This document shows, in pieces, positions 26,470 through 36,140 of a stretch of DNA of 64,000 bases (positions are counted from its first letter, which is position 1; the number at the start of each line of letters is the position of its first letter). Made by a program: the position numbers and the translations under genes. The stretch comes from Xanthocytophaga agilis (lineage in GTDB: Bacteria > Bacteroidota > Bacteroidia > Cytophagales > 172606-1). Below the pieces are notes generated by a model, which worked only from the letters and a program-made list of their open reading frames with translations, was not told where the DNA came from and searched no databases. The stretch spans positions 124,001 through 188,000 of the forward strand of contig NZ_JASJOU010000012.1 of NCBI RefSeq assembly GCF_030068605.1, read 5' to 3'.

Positions 26470-26901
26470 TTATTGCTTGATGGCAACCGCTGTACATTGG
26501 TCGCTGCCTAAGTCTGTTATAGTAGCATTATAGTCGATTGTTAGTTTGCCACCACTAAGAGTACCACTACCTGAGATTGTTACAGTAATGGGTTCACCCT
26601 GATATTGGCCAGTAAACTCCTGAGAAGGAATTGTAATTTTATTTCCAGCTACAGTTGCTGTAGCATTGACACCTGGATAATAAAAATCCTTAATTTCAAC
26701 TTCATTGTCGTCAAATCCCGCAGAAATGACAATTTCATACTCATATGGACTTCCGCTACATGTTTCTGTAAGATCAAATGTTCCCAGAAACTTATTTCGG
26801 TTTGCTTCCGGATCCGGATCATTTTTTTTACAGGAGCTCAGCAATGTAACTCCTAAGATAAAGAGAACCAATAATGGACGAAGGATGAAAGACGTTTTCA
26901 T
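26470..26901 (-). CDS. small lipoprotein, paralogue A (lipocalin-like)
   Basis: A 143-residue lipoprotein: KTSFILRPLLVLFILGVTLLSSCKK has a lipobox ending in LLSSC. The mature part starts NDPDPEANRNKFLGTFDLTETC and continues as about eight beta strands (VTISGSGTLSGGKLTIDYNATI) with a final cysteine in SDQCTAV, so one disulfide is likely. The fold resembles small lipocalin-like proteins common in Bacteroidota. The upstream in-frame ATG at 26949 would spoil the signal, so 26901 is chosen. It is paralogous to the next gene. Confidence 0.75.
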   Translation of the reverse strand: MKTSFILRPLLVLFILGVTLLSSCKKNDPDPEANRNKFLGTFDLTETCSGSPYEYEIVISAGFDDNEVEIKDFYYPGVNATATVAGNKITIPSQEFTGQYQGEPITVTISGSGTLSGGKLTIDYNATITDLGSDQCTAVAIKQ

Positions 26902-27072
26902 TGTGTAGTGTTTAGAATAGTAGTTGATTTGTTTGATGTACCAAAACAACTACTTTTTGGAGAGGTTCTCAATCCAGTGTTGAATCTACCTACATAAACA
27001 GTACATTAGTTGAGGAAAATGCCTGATGAATCGTAGAAGATAGAATAAGCTCCTGAAAAGGAGCTTATTAAA

Positions 27073-27109
27073 AATAAACAATAATTGTAGATTGAAATTA
27101 TTGTTTATT
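27073..27109 (-). terminator. AT-only stem-loop terminator of lipoprotein paralogue B
   Basis: Fourteen-base arms (27073-27086 with 27096-27109) AATAAACAATAATT with a 9-base loop. It overlaps the stop codon and is followed on the minus strand by TTTAATAAG. A second GC-richer hairpin with a GAAA loop lies at 27044-27069. Confidence 0.65.
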
Positions 27110-27526
27110 GCCAATTGCTGTACATTCATCTATAGATGAATCATTAAACGTCACTTTGTAGTGAATTGTTAATTTGTTGTCATTTAAAGTGCCATTCCCG
27201 CTGATAGTAAAAGATCCGTCTTCTTCAAATGGATCCAGGACTTCCTGAGAAGGAATAGTAAGAGTGTTTCCGGAGATAGTTGCCTTTATTACGGTAAGTG
27301 GAAGATACAAATCCTCTATTTCAATTTCATTATGGGCCGTTCCCGAAGCTATAAATAATCCAACCTCTAAACTCAGATCGCCACAGGTTTCAATGAGTTC
27401 ATATGAGCCTAAAAATTTCTCCCGATCAACTTTAGGGTCAGGATCATGTTTTTTACAGGAGCTAAATAGGGCTGCTCCGATCATGAAGCATGCCAGAAGA
27501 GAACGGAAAATGTGAAGCGTTTTCAT
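27098..27526 (-). CDS. small lipoprotein, paralogue B (lipocalin-like)
   Basis: A 142-residue lipoprotein related to its neighbour. Both have the lipobox end (L)FSSCKK/LSSCKK, then DPDP-x3-R-x-KFLG and an ETC cysteine. Both have TISGxGTL-x-(D/G)-x-KLTI-Y in the body, and an acidic loop with a second cysteine (DECTAIGNKQ). The start ATG at 27526 follows a discarded upstream extension to 27562. Tandem duplication beside an ECF operon suggests envelope-stress or surface variation roles; this is a guess from position only. Confidence 0.75.
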   Translation of the reverse strand: MKTLHIFRSLLACFMIGAALFSSCKKHDPDPKVDREKFLGSYELIETCGDLSLEVGLFIASGTAHNEIEIEDLYLPLTVIKATISGNTLTIPSQEVLDPFEEDGSFTISGNGTLNDNKLTIHYKVTFNDSSIDECTAIGNKQ

Positions 27527-27815
27527 AGTTAAGTGTTTTGTAGAAAATTTTATATGTTTCAAAACAATACTTTCTTGGTTGTGGAATCAATTGATTGTAT
27601 GCTGATTAGGTGAGAATTCTATATTGATCGGGGAAAATGTTTGTTGAGCTGTAGTATCATCGTTGATTACTAAATCTTAGATTAGCCTTACTTATGTGAC
27701 TTCTAGATTAACCTTGATACTATCAATAACTTTCTAGCTAGTATCTTCTTACAAAAGGCCTTCATCCATTTTTTTTTCCGTTTATACCCACATTCGTGCA
27801 ACTTTCCTTTACCTA

Positions 27816-27846
27816 TTGTAATCTTATTAGTAAAAAATTAACTTTC
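27816..27846 (+). promoter_or_regulatory. promoter of the NtrC-type regulator gene, apparently leaderless
   Basis: TTG at 27816-27818, a 20-base spacer, then TAACTTTC at 27839-27846, close to TTG-N19-TAnnTTTG. The ATG at 27851 lies where transcription should start, so the mRNA would have little or no leader. Confidence 0.55.
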
Positions 27847-27850
27847 GTAC

Positions 27851-29233
27851 ATGGAAACCAAAACTGGAAAGATACTAGTCGTAGACGATGATACCGACGT
27901 GCTTAGTGCAGCACGACTTTTTTTAAAACGCCATTTTCTTCATGTAGATGTTGAAAGTAATCCAGAAAGTATACCATACCTGATTAATAATGATCGGTAT
28001 GACGTGATTTTGCTGGATATGAATTTTACTAAAGATATTGGAAGTGGAAAAGAAGGGTTTTATTGGTTAGATCGTATACTGGAAATAGATCCGGCAGCAG
28101 TGGTTGTGCTTATAACAGCATATGGGGATGTTGAAATGGCTGTTCGAGCTATTAAAGACGGTGCTACAGATTTTGTGTTGAAGCCATGGGAAAATGAGAA
28201 ATTGCTGGCTACACTAATTTCTGCCATGCGGTTACGCCAGTCACGTGAAGAAACAGCTACGTTAAAAGCAAAACAAAAAGGCCTGAATCAGGCACAAACT
28301 TCTTATACCTCGGATATCATCGGGCAAAGTCCAGCTATGCTTCGTGTGTATGAAGCAATTGATCGAGTAGCTGAAACAGATGCTAATGTATTGATACTTG
28401 GTGAAAATGGTACAGGAAAAGAACTTATTGCCAGAGCTTTACATCGGAAGTCTAAACGTACCGATGAGCCATTTGTTTCAGTTGATTTGGGTGCGATTAG
28501 TGAAACATTATTCGAAAGCGAATTATTCGGTCATACGAAAGGTTCTTTTACAGATGCCAAAGAAGATAGAGCCGGACGTTTCGAAACAGCTTCTGGAGGA
28601 TCTATATTTTTAGATGAAATTGGAAACCTGTCTCTCCCTTTACAAGCCAAATTGCTTACTGTTTTACAAAGTCGTACTGTAACACGGGTAGGATCAAATA
28701 AACCCAAAACCATTGATGTACGTTTGATTTCTGCTACCAATATGCCTGTATATGATATGGTAAAGAATAAAACATTTCGTCAGGATTTGTTATATCGTAT
28801 CAATACAATAGAAATTCACCTTCCTCCTTTACGGGAACGCCAGGAAGACCTGGTTCCATTGGCTGAGTATTATCTTCAACTGTATCGTAAAAAGTACAAC
28901 AGATCTGTCAACACCCTGAGTCCAGCATTATTGAAGCGTATGCAAAAATATCATTGGCCAGGAAATGTGCGCGAACTGCAACATGCTATTGAACGAGCTG
29001 TGATTATGGCTCAGGGATCAGCATTGCAGCCAGAGGACTTTTTCTTTAGCAATGGGCATGAAGTACCTCAGGATGAAGAGAGTGCATTAGATGCTATGCC
29101 ATTAGATGAAATGGAAAAAATGCTGATTCGGAAAGCCTTGAAGAAACACAATGGCAATATTACAGAAGCAGCTCAGGAATTGGGTCTCACTCGTTCTTCT
29201 CTGTATCGTCGTCTGGAGAAATATGGACTATAA
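27851..29233 (+). CDS. NtrC-family sigma54-type response regulator
   Basis: A 460-residue regulator with three parts. A receiver domain (residues 6-130) has VDDDTDV and LLDMNF and the conserved Lys in VLKPWEN. An AAA+ domain has Walker A LGENGTGKELIARAL and the Walker B region SGGSIFLDEIGNL. A C-terminal Fis-type helix-turn-helix reads GNITEAAQELGLTRSSLYRRL. The sigma54 contact loop, GAFTGA in the textbook form, reads GSFTDA. The kinase gene follows 127 bases later, forming a two-component pair. Targets are unknown. Confidence 0.93.
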   Translation: METKTGKILVVDDDTDVLSAARLFLKRHFLHVDVESNPESIPYLINNDRYDVILLDMNFTKDIGSGKEGFYWLDRILEIDPAAVVVLITAYGDVEMAVRAIKDGATDFVLKPWENEKLLATLISAMRLRQSREETATLKAKQKGLNQAQTSYTSDIIGQSPAMLRVYEAIDRVAETDANVLILGENGTGKELIARALHRKSKRTDEPFVSVDLGAISETLFESELFGHTKGSFTDAKEDRAGRFETASGGSIFLDEIGNLSLPLQAKLLTVLQSRTVTRVGSNKPKTIDVRLISATNMPVYDMVKNKTFRQDLLYRINTIEIHLPPLRERQEDLVPLAEYYLQLYRKKYNRSVNTLSPALLKRMQKYHWPGNVRELQHAIERAVIMAQGSALQPEDFFFSNGHEVPQDEESALDAMPLDEMEKMLIRKALKKHNGNITEAAQELGLTRSSLYRRLEKYGL

Positions 29234-29360
29234 TATAGTAACTTTGTCTAATCCGGAGTTCAGTGAATGAGATGAAGATATATCTCCAGAAAAGATTTTA
29301 CCCATTTCAAGCATACAGCTCTGAACAAGAGTAACTTTAGCGTATCTATCATTTCATTAA

Positions 29361-30713
29361 TTGCATTACGGCGTGTTCAGAACTTTTAGTGCTGGTCTTA
29401 TTATTCGGGTTCTGGCGTTGGTTGGGGCCATTTTTGCCAGTTGTTATACATTTCTGTTTTCTTTTAACTACCTGGTGGCGGTAGCCTTTCTGTTATTGAT
29501 ATCATTACAAACGTATAATCTGTATTTCTATGTTGATGGTACAAACCGAAAACTAATCCGGTTTCTGGAGTCAGTGAGATGGTCTGATTTTTCTATTGGT
29601 TTTGCAGCAGATAACAAACTGGGTTATAGCTTTCGGGTTCTGAATCAGCAATTCAATGAGGTGTTAGATGCATTCCGGCAGGCACGTGCAGAAAGAGAGG
29701 CTAACTTACAATACCTTAATGCAGTAGTTCATCACGTAAGTGTTGGATTATTGGCCTTTGATACAGAAGGTAATGTAGAACTTGTAAATAATGCAGCATT
29801 AAAATTATTAGGAATTTATCGGTTACGGACTTTAAGTGACCTTCAGAAAACACATCCCGAGCTTGTAGATCTGGTTCAAAAACTCCGATCTCAGAATAAT
29901 GGCCTATACCAGACTCCCAGTGAGCAACAACTCTCCGTATATGCAACCGTAATACGTCTTCGTGGTAAAACAATCAAATTAGTATCCTTACAGAATATCC
30001 AGTCAGAATTGCAACAGAAAGAATTGGAAGCCTGGCAAAATCTGACACGGGTGTTACGTCATGAAATTATGAACTCTATTACTCCCATTACCTCACTGAT
30101 TGCAACTATGCAGGATATTGTGACGTATGATCTGGATGTGAATTCTAATAATAGCGAAGCTGTAGGTGATCTTAAGGAAGCGCTACGAACAATTGAAAAC
30201 AGAAGTGTTGGCTTACTGAATTTTGTCAATGCCTATCGTAATTTTACCAATATACCTAAGCCTGATCTGGCAGAAATGCAGGTTAGAGAATTAGTTGGGA
30301 GTATTGTACAGCTTATGCAAACTGATGCAAAGAATGCTGGGGTAAATCTTTCTTTTGAGATACAACCTGCCGATTTATCTGTATTGGCAGATAATGAACA
30401 GATTGAAATGGTGTTGATTAACCTTATCAAGAATGCCGTAGAGGCTTTATCCGGAAAAGAAGAGGCTTTTATACAAATAAGAGGGTATAAGGATGAAAAT
30501 CAGCAAGTTTCTATCGACATCACAGACAATGGGCCTGGTATCATTCCAGAAGCTTTGGAAAAAATCTTTATTCCATTTTATACTACCAAGAAAACAGGCT
30601 CAGGTATTGGTCTTAGTTTATCCAGACAGATTATGCAAATGCATGGAGGCCTATTAAAGGTTGCTTCAGAAGTAAATGAAGGAACTACCTTTACCTTAAA
30701 GTTTAATAGCTGA
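29361..30713 (+). CDS. sensor histidine kinase paired with the NtrC-type regulator
   Basis: About 450 residues. Two membrane helices lie within the first 55 residues with almost no periplasmic loop. A PAS-like domain follows (about 105-205, NAVVHHVSVGLLAFDTEGNV). The phosphoacceptor is His234 in LRHEIMNSITPITSL, and the HATPase domain has N box INLIKNAVEAL, DNGPGI and GSGIGLSLSRQI. The HEIMNS type is typical of NtrY-like kinases that sense internal signals. No ATG opens the frame: TTG at 29361 or GTG at 29373 are the candidates. The stop codon is inside a long stem-loop. Confidence 0.9.
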   Translation: MHYGVFRTFSAGLIIRVLALVGAIFASCYTFLFSFNYLVAVAFLLLISLQTYNLYFYVDGTNRKLIRFLESVRWSDFSIGFAADNKLGYSFRVLNQQFNEVLDAFRQARAEREANLQYLNAVVHHVSVGLLAFDTEGNVELVNNAALKLLGIYRLRTLSDLQKTHPELVDLVQKLRSQNNGLYQTPSEQQLSVYATVIRLRGKTIKLVSLQNIQSELQQKELEAWQNLTRVLRHEIMNSITPITSLIATMQDIVTYDLDVNSNNSEAVGDLKEALRTIENRSVGLLNFVNAYRNFTNIPKPDLAEMQVRELVGSIVQLMQTDAKNAGVNLSFEIQPADLSVLADNEQIEMVLINLIKNAVEALSGKEEAFIQIRGYKDENQQVSIDITDNGPGIIPEALEKIFIPFYTTKKTGSGIGLSLSRQIMQMHGGLLKVASEVNEGTTFTLKFNS

Positions 30714-30750
30714 TACATGGAGGGTAAGTAAACTTACCTTCCATGTATCA
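30711..30750. terminator. convergent stem-loop between kinase and DUF5672 genes
   Basis: Eighteen-base arms (30711-30728 with 30733-30750, one G-T pair) starting at the TGA stop of the kinase gene, loop TAAA. It lacks a long T tract, so it may act as an mRNA end stabiliser as much as a terminator. Confidence 0.7.
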
Positions 30751-30753
30751 GGT

Positions 30754-31554
30754 TTATGCGATTTCCGATAGTTTGGTCTGCATTACTCGTTCCAAATGAG
30801 CTTTCCAAAAAGAATAGCCATATGCTTTCCATCCATGACATCCCATAGGTAACTCGCTTAAGTCGTTTACAAATGGTTCAAAGTCAGGAGCTTTTTCACT
30901 AGGTAATTCAATGGCGAACTTATGAGCAACTTTTTCCGGAGCTACTCTAAAAAATGGATTCATTTGTGGCAACCGAAGGCTCCAGAATAAATCTTCCGTA
31001 TAAACAATAGATGTATTCTTAATAACATATGAAAATCTACGGCTGTTTTTATAAAAGGAATTAACCTTTCTTAAGGAAAACCCTCCATTTTGTGCAGGAA
31101 AGCGTGGAATCATCCCAAATCTGCGCAGTAATTTTAGAAGAGAAGAGGATTGAATATATTCTTCGACAAAAGACTTGTTATAAATTACTGCTCCTATATA
31201 GTCATAGCCTAGCTTACACCAAGGTTCGAGTTCGGCCTTAAATGCAAAAGAGTCAAGATGAGCGAGTAAGATATATTCGTAATTCAAAAAACGTTCATAA
31301 AAATGAGGTGACACCAATAAACGTATGTATTGTTGATAACCTTTCCATGTAAATCGTTCAAAAGAGAAGTTAGTATGGCCTTGCTCTTTTCCAATCTGTT
31401 CATAGAAGCTTGTATCCAGGCCCTCTTGCGTCATAAATATAATAGGATACGACTCAAACAATCGGAAATAATAGCTCAATACCTGAGTTTCATCAGCATT
31501 AGGTTGTAACTCATATATAGGTATTACGACTGCCACTAATTTCTGCTTTTCCAT
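30754..31554 (-). CDS. DUF5672 family glycosyltransferase-like protein
   Basis: A 266-residue cytosolic protein. The start KLVAVVIPIYE, the middle FERFTWKGYQQYIRLL, EYILLAHLDSFAF and LGYDYIGAVIYN, and the later NGGFSLRKVNSFY fit DUF5672, a glycosyltransferase-like family found beside surface polysaccharide genes. LDSF would be the counterpart of the DxD region. An ATG at 31602 is in frame, but the protein start at MEKQKL (31554) fits family length better. No polysaccharide cluster is adjacent, so its acceptor is unknown. Confidence 0.75.
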   Translation of the reverse strand: MEKQKLVAVVIPIYELQPNADETQVLSYYFRLFESYPIIFMTQEGLDTSFYEQIGKEQGHTNFSFERFTWKGYQQYIRLLVSPHFYERFLNYEYILLAHLDSFAFKAELEPWCKLGYDYIGAVIYNKSFVEEYIQSSSLLKLLRRFGMIPRFPAQNGGFSLRKVNSFYKNSRRFSYVIKNTSIVYTEDLFWSLRLPQMNPFFRVAPEKVAHKFAIELPSEKAPDFEPFVNDLSELPMGCHGWKAYGYSFWKAHLERVMQTKLSEIA

Positions 31555-31602
31555 GTATTCAGAAGGTTGTATGGTAGTTATGAAAACAATTAAGGGAAAC
31601 AA

Positions 31603-32049
31603 GAAAGGGCTGTGTATTTAATCTTTTTATCCTTCTTAATTTTACTTATTTGGGATTAATTTGCCAAGTAACAGAAATATTTAATTTATGCAGCCACTAC
31701 AAAAAAGATGTACTTGATAGCTTATTGGTATAGTTCAGTCATATAGTACAGATGCTTTAATCAACAGAGAATGAAACCACATAACTAACATTATGCACTC
31801 TTTTAACTACAAACTTTAAAATCAAATCCGAAACCTATTAAGAAAATCAAATATTCTTATTATAAGACAGGAGTTTGTATCTTTTTATTAATAAAAAAAA
31901 GGAAATTATGTAAACAGTTTTGTAGCGAAATTATACATCAAAATGCGTATTCTCTTAATAAATACTATCATTCTTAATGATATGGAAAAAGTGATGCTTC
32001 TTGTGTTGATTTTAACTAACCTTTGCCAGATTGTTAAATAGACCGAAAG
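31603..32049. other. 450-bp AT-rich spacer without visible gene
   Basis: No open frame with protein-like composition, tRNA-like or repeat structure was found on either strand between the DUF5672 gene and the metK terminator. Sequence is very AT-rich. It should contain the promoter of the minus-strand DUF5672 gene, but no clear TAnnTTTG box was assigned. Confidence 0.5.
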
Positions 32050-32085
32050 ATAAAGCCCTATAACATTACTGTCATAGGGCTTTAT
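32050..32085 (-). terminator. stem-loop after metK
   Basis: ATAAAGCCCTAT (32050-32061) pairs with ATAGGGCTTTAT (32074-32085) across 12 bases of loop. It follows the metK stop on the minus strand. Confidence 0.75.
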
Positions 32086-32107
32086 AAAAAGAATAATAGA
32101 CTTTATC

Positions 32108-33364
32108 TTAAATATTAAAAGCTGCTTTTACGTTATCTACATAATCCAGTTTTTCCCAGGTAAATAATTCAACCTCTTTCTCTAGTTTTTTACCTTCTGG
32201 TGAAACAAATACCTTAGTTATCTTCTTTGGTTCACGTCCCATATGGCCATAGGCAGCTGTTTCAGAGTAAATAGGATTACGTAGTTTAAGACGAGTTTCT
32301 ATTGCATAGGGGCGCAGATCAAAAATCTCTTCTACCTTTTTGGCAATTTCTCCATCTGTTAAACCTACTTTAGCAGTTCCATAAGTGTTGATATACAAAC
32401 CGCAAGGTTTTGCTACTCCAATCGCATAAGATACCTGCACCAGTACCTCATCACACAAACCGGCAGCTACCAGGTTTTTAGCAATGTGACGGGTTGCATA
32501 AGCAGCACTACGATCTACTTTGGAAGGATCTTTTCCAGAGAATGCACCACCACCATGAGCACCTTTTCCACCATAGGTATCAACAATAATCTTACGACCT
32601 GTCAGACCAGTATCTCCGTGAGGACCTCCGATCACAAACTTACCAGTAGGGTTAATATGGTATGTGATCTCATCAGTAAACAATTTCTGAAGTTCTGGCT
32701 TTAATTTTGCCTTCACACGAGGAATAACAATGTTAACTACATCCTGACGAATCTTTTTAAGCATTTCCTCGTCTGAACCAAAATCATCGTGTTGAGTAGA
32801 AACAACAATCGTATCGATACGCTGAGGCTGATTATCATCAGAATATTCAATCGTTACCTGAGACTTTGCGTCCGGACGCAGATAAGGCATTAGAGAAAGC
32901 TCATAATTACGGATATAACTCATTTCCTGAAGGATCTTGTGAGCTAAGTCCAATGCAAGAGGCATATAGTTTTCGGTCTCTTTTGTGGCATAACCAAACA
33001 TCATACCTTGGTCGCCAGCGCCTTGATCTTCAGGATTTTTTCTTTCAACACCCTGGTTGATATCAGGAGATTGCTCATGAATTGCTGAGAATATACCACA
33101 GGAGTTTGCTTCAAACATATATTCACTCTTGGTATATCCAATACGGCGGATTACCTCTCTAGCAATAGTTTGTACATCCAGATATGTTTTTGATTTTACT
33201 TCCCCTGCCAGTACTACTTGTCCAGTTGTTACCAATGTTTCACAAGCAACTTTGGATGTTTCATCAAAAGCTAAAAAATGATCAATAAGTGCGTCAGATA
33301 TCTGGTCGGCAACTTTATCTGGATGTCCTTCAGAAACCGACTCGGAAGTGAATAGATACGGCAT
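32108..33364 (-). CDS. metK: S-adenosylmethionine synthase (MetK)
   Basis: Makes S-adenosylmethionine from methionine and ATP. The 418-residue protein has all hallmark segments: [32 protein letters not shown], the P-loop-like [19 protein letters not shown], and the His of GHMGREPK. Length is slightly above the usual 385-400 because of a short insertion near residues 155-190. ATG at 33364. The 200-base leader upstream showed no SAM riboswitch I could recognise. Single-gene unit with its own terminator. Confidence 0.97.
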   Translation of the reverse strand: MPYLFTSESVSEGHPDKVADQISDALIDHFLAFDETSKVACETLVTTGQVVLAGEVKSKTYLDVQTIAREVIRRIGYTKSEYMFEANSCGIFSAIHEQSPDINQGVERKNPEDQGAGDQGMMFGYATKETENYMPLALDLAHKILQEMSYIRNYELSLMPYLRPDAKSQVTIEYSDDNQPQRIDTIVVSTQHDDFGSDEEMLKKIRQDVVNIVIPRVKAKLKPELQKLFTDEITYHINPTGKFVIGGPHGDTGLTGRKIIVDTYGGKGAHGGGAFSGKDPSKVDRSAAYATRHIAKNLVAAGLCDEVLVQVSYAIGVAKPCGLYINTYGTAKVGLTDGEIAKKVEEIFDLRPYAIETRLKLRNPIYSETAAYGHMGREPKKITKVFVSPEGKKLEKEVELFTWEKLDYVDNVKAAFNI

Positions 33365-33567
33365 AGGTAATTAATAAAAGAATTTAAGAATGAAAGAATT
33401 ACAAAAATTAAGTTAAAATGTATGTAAGAGCGGGTTCGTCTTAGTAATTGTAAGAAAGTAATTTCAAACAAGGATACAAATGCTACTTACGAAGTATATG
33501 TGTTATTAAATTCTTACAAATCTAAGAGTATTTTTGGGAAAAATAAAAGCGCATATATGCTAGGCAT

Positions 33568-34767
33568 TTAAAATAAAATATCAATAGCCGCTTTGGTAAA
33601 AGTTGCCATAGGAACAGTTGACATAAGCCTCAGTTCTTCCGTAAATTTTGATTGTTCATCAAGAAAGTCAAAGATTCGTTCAATAGGATTATGCTGGTAT
33701 AACTGAGTAAAGAACTTAGCTCCAGAATACCGTTTTTTTGTTAGTACATTCAATAGAATACTATCATATAAATGGAAGCGACTAGGCATATGTGTTGATT
33801 TGGTCAATGGTTCTACGCCAGTCTCCAGATTTCGAACTATAGTTTGCAGGTATCTTTGTGTACGGGCAAATGTGTAACCTGTTGCCGGACGTACATACCC
33901 TCCTGAAGTTCCAATTCTAATAATAGTATTATTTATCTGGGTTGTTATTTTACTATCACTCATAGGAATTATTCCAAACTCTTCTTCTTCTATGGTATAT
34001 GCATCCAGACCTAATGTGTCTTTCAGATATTTTTTCAGTTCCACAGTATATTGTTCATCAGTTAGTATCTGGGAAGAGAAGATTGTAAACTCAATCAGTG
34101 CTTTTGTTTTACTGAAGGGTAGTATGTAGAAAAAACGGGCTGCGTCCCCATGTTGATTGATCCGGAAATCATGTAATGTAGCACAAGATTCATCAAAGTG
34201 GGGAGTGGGTGTAGTAATAACCCAGCCTTTGAAATGCTGTAAGAGAAAATGATTGCCTCGTTTGGTGAAATCAGGTTGAAAAGTACTATCAAAAATATAG
34301 GCTGCAGTAAAGGAAGCGTCCGGCGTTTGTACAATTGCTCCCTTATCAGTAGTGTTTATGGCAAGAATATCTTGTTGTATGAATGTAATATTAGGATGAT
34401 CTGTTAATTGATTCCATATATAGTGATAAAAGTCAGCTCCTCTGATCATTTTGTAGAAGTAGCTATTCAGATGAAACCGTTTGAAAAAATCATCCCCAAA
34501 AAAATCTAATTTTTGCCATTTCCTATAGATTATTTTCTCAAATGGATTTTGTTCTCCTCTTTCCCAAAAGCACCAGGTTCTGTCATTGTAAGTCTTTTGT
34601 TCTTTATCCAGAATCAAAATCTTCTTATTGTTTAACACATTTGATTGACTTAGATAATAAGCCAGACTAAGCCCTGCCATACCACCACCTGCAATAAGGT
34701 AGTCAAAATGAGTAGTTGGATTTATGCTTATATCAGGATACACAAATAGATTTTCTTTTAAATTCAA
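33568..34767 (-). CDS. crtY: lycopene beta-cyclase (CrtY family)
   Basis: A 399-residue flavoprotein that closes the ends of lycopene to beta-carotene. The dinucleotide motif is YLIAGGGMAGLSLAYYLS; NDRTWCFWE, FFYILPFSKTKALIEFT and IGTSGGYVRPATGYTFART are characteristic of CrtY-type cyclases. Other carotenoid genes (crtB, crtI, crtZ) are not in the window. It starts 32 bases after the stop of a histidine kinase gene on the same strand, so the two are probably co-transcribed. A weak TAACTTTA box in the gap might also give a separate start. Confidence 0.9.
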   Translation of the reverse strand: MNLKENLFVYPDISINPTTHFDYLIAGGGMAGLSLAYYLSQSNVLNNKKILILDKEQKTYNDRTWCFWERGEQNPFEKIIYRKWQKLDFFGDDFFKRFHLNSYFYKMIRGADFYHYIWNQLTDHPNITFIQQDILAINTTDKGAIVQTPDASFTAAYIFDSTFQPDFTKRGNHFLLQHFKGWVITTPTPHFDESCATLHDFRINQHGDAARFFYILPFSKTKALIEFTIFSSQILTDEQYTVELKKYLKDTLGLDAYTIEEEEFGIIPMSDSKITTQINNTIIRIGTSGGYVRPATGYTFARTQRYLQTIVRNLETGVEPLTKSTHMPSRFHLYDSILLNVLTKKRYSGAKFFTQLYQHNPIERIFDFLDEQSKFTEELRLMSTVPMATFTKAAIDILF

Positions 34768-34799
34768 TGTTATCTGAATTGTTCAGTAAAGTTATACTT

Positions 34800-36140
34800 T
34801 TATCTGCCTAGTTTAGGCAAAGAAAAAGTAAATACAGATCCTTTGCCTGGCTCACTGGTTACACGTATAGTACCATTATTTTTCTCTAGAAGTTCCATGC
34901 AAAGTATCAATCCAAGTCCTGAACCTTTCTCATTGGATGTTCCCAGTGTAGTAAAATGATTACCTAACTGAAAAAGTTTATTAGTTGTTTCTGTGTTCAT
35001 TCCTATACCATTATCAGCGACTGATATTTCTACTTGTTCAGGTGTTTCAGTTGCTAATATTTTAACAGTGCCTGCCTGATTGGTAAACTTAATTGCATTG
35101 ACAAGAAGATTTCTCAATACCATCATAATCATTTGATCATCTGCAAACGCATATGTTCTGGGCGATACCTGATTCTTTATTACAATGGCTTTATCTGCAG
35201 CCATTGTAGCAATCTGTGCTACGCTTTCGTTGGTGAGATTATACAAATCTACAGGTGCTGGCATAAAATCAAGACGCCCCATCTGAAACTTTGCCCAGCT
35301 AAGCAAGTTCTCCAGTAATTTTTGTAGGTTCTGAGCTGCTTTATGCAGATGCAATGTCATTGATTTTTGATCTGCTTCGGCCAGATTCGGTTCCAACAGA
35401 AATTCAGAAAGGCGAACAATATTAGAAGTTGGTCCTCTTAAATCATGACTAATAATTGAAAAGAATTTATCCTTATTCAGATTTAATTCTGTGAGATTGG
35501 ATTCCACCTTGAGACGTTCTTCTCTATCCCGGAAGAATATAAATAAACTGACTATACCAAAAAGCAAGGCAATGCTTGCAGATACAATATTTAAGTAAAG
35601 CGATCTTTTCTGTTGATTGATAGCCGCTCTACGGAAATTATCCATTTTAAGCGTTTCTAATTCTACTAGCTGAGCAGCAGTCTCTTTTATTCTGGATGTA
35701 TATACAGAATCTGTTGGAGTGTTTTTCTTACTACTTCGATTCTGTTTTATCTTTTCCCAGCGATCTGTTATCAATTCTCCCAAAGTTGTAATATTTACTG
35801 TCTGATAGGGATCTGTTACAACAAAGAGAGCAATAGTATCAATTATATTTTCAACATTCTGATAGTCAATACTGTCATTTGGTGTATTATATGTGTAAGC
35901 TACACGTCCTGCTTCGTTTAGAAGAATAGTATGTACCAACGTTTCCGTATTATTTATTACTTGTTGCGATGCCATCATTTTTTCCAGATCGCCATCCTGG
36001 TTATAGAAACTTTTGTAGCTAAGATGCAACACAACAGCCAGAATAACTGTCACTATTAACAGTACAACAAGTATAAGACGATTCTTAGGAGGATTTTTTA
36101 CAGATATGGATTTATTAAAAATTTCTGTTATTTTTTTCAT
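34800..36140 (-). CDS. membrane sensor histidine kinase upstream of crtY
   Basis: A 446-residue kinase. Helix 1 (residues 22-43, RLILVVLLIVTVILAVVLHL) and helix 2 (about 185-207, LYLNIVSASIALLFGIVSLF) flank a roughly 140-residue periplasmic helical domain resembling CHASE3-type sensors. The phosphoacceptor is in FFSIISHDLRGPTSNIVRL; the HATPase has NLLVNAIKFTN, DNGIGM and GSGLGLILCMELL. There is no response regulator gene beside it. Proximity to crtY suggests co-expression with pigment formation, but the signal is unknown. Confidence 0.88.
   Translation of the reverse strand: MKKITEIFNKSISVKNPPKNRLILVVLLIVTVILAVVLHLSYKSFYNQDGDLEKMMASQQVINNTETLVHTILLNEAGRVAYTYNTPNDSIDYQNVENIIDTIALFVVTDPYQTVNITTLGELITDRWEKIKQNRSSKKNTPTDSVYTSRIKETAAQLVELETLKMDNFRRAAINQQKRSLYLNIVSASIALLFGIVSLFIFFRDREERLKVESNLTELNLNKDKFFSIISHDLRGPTSNIVRLSEFLLEPNLAEADQKSMTLHLHKAAQNLQKLLENLLSWAKFQMGRLDFMPAPVDLYNLTNESVAQIATMAADKAIVIKNQVSPRTYAFADDQMIMMVLRNLLVNAIKFTNQAGTVKILATETPEQVEISVADNGIGMNTETTNKLFQLGNHFTTLGTSNEKGSGLGLILCMELLEKNNGTIRVTSEPGKGSVFTFSLPKLGR

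Noticed and set aside
33365-33567. Possible SAM riboswitch in the metK leader
   Set aside because: I looked for paired helices and conserved core of known SAM riboswitch classes and saw only AT-rich sequence with weak pairings.
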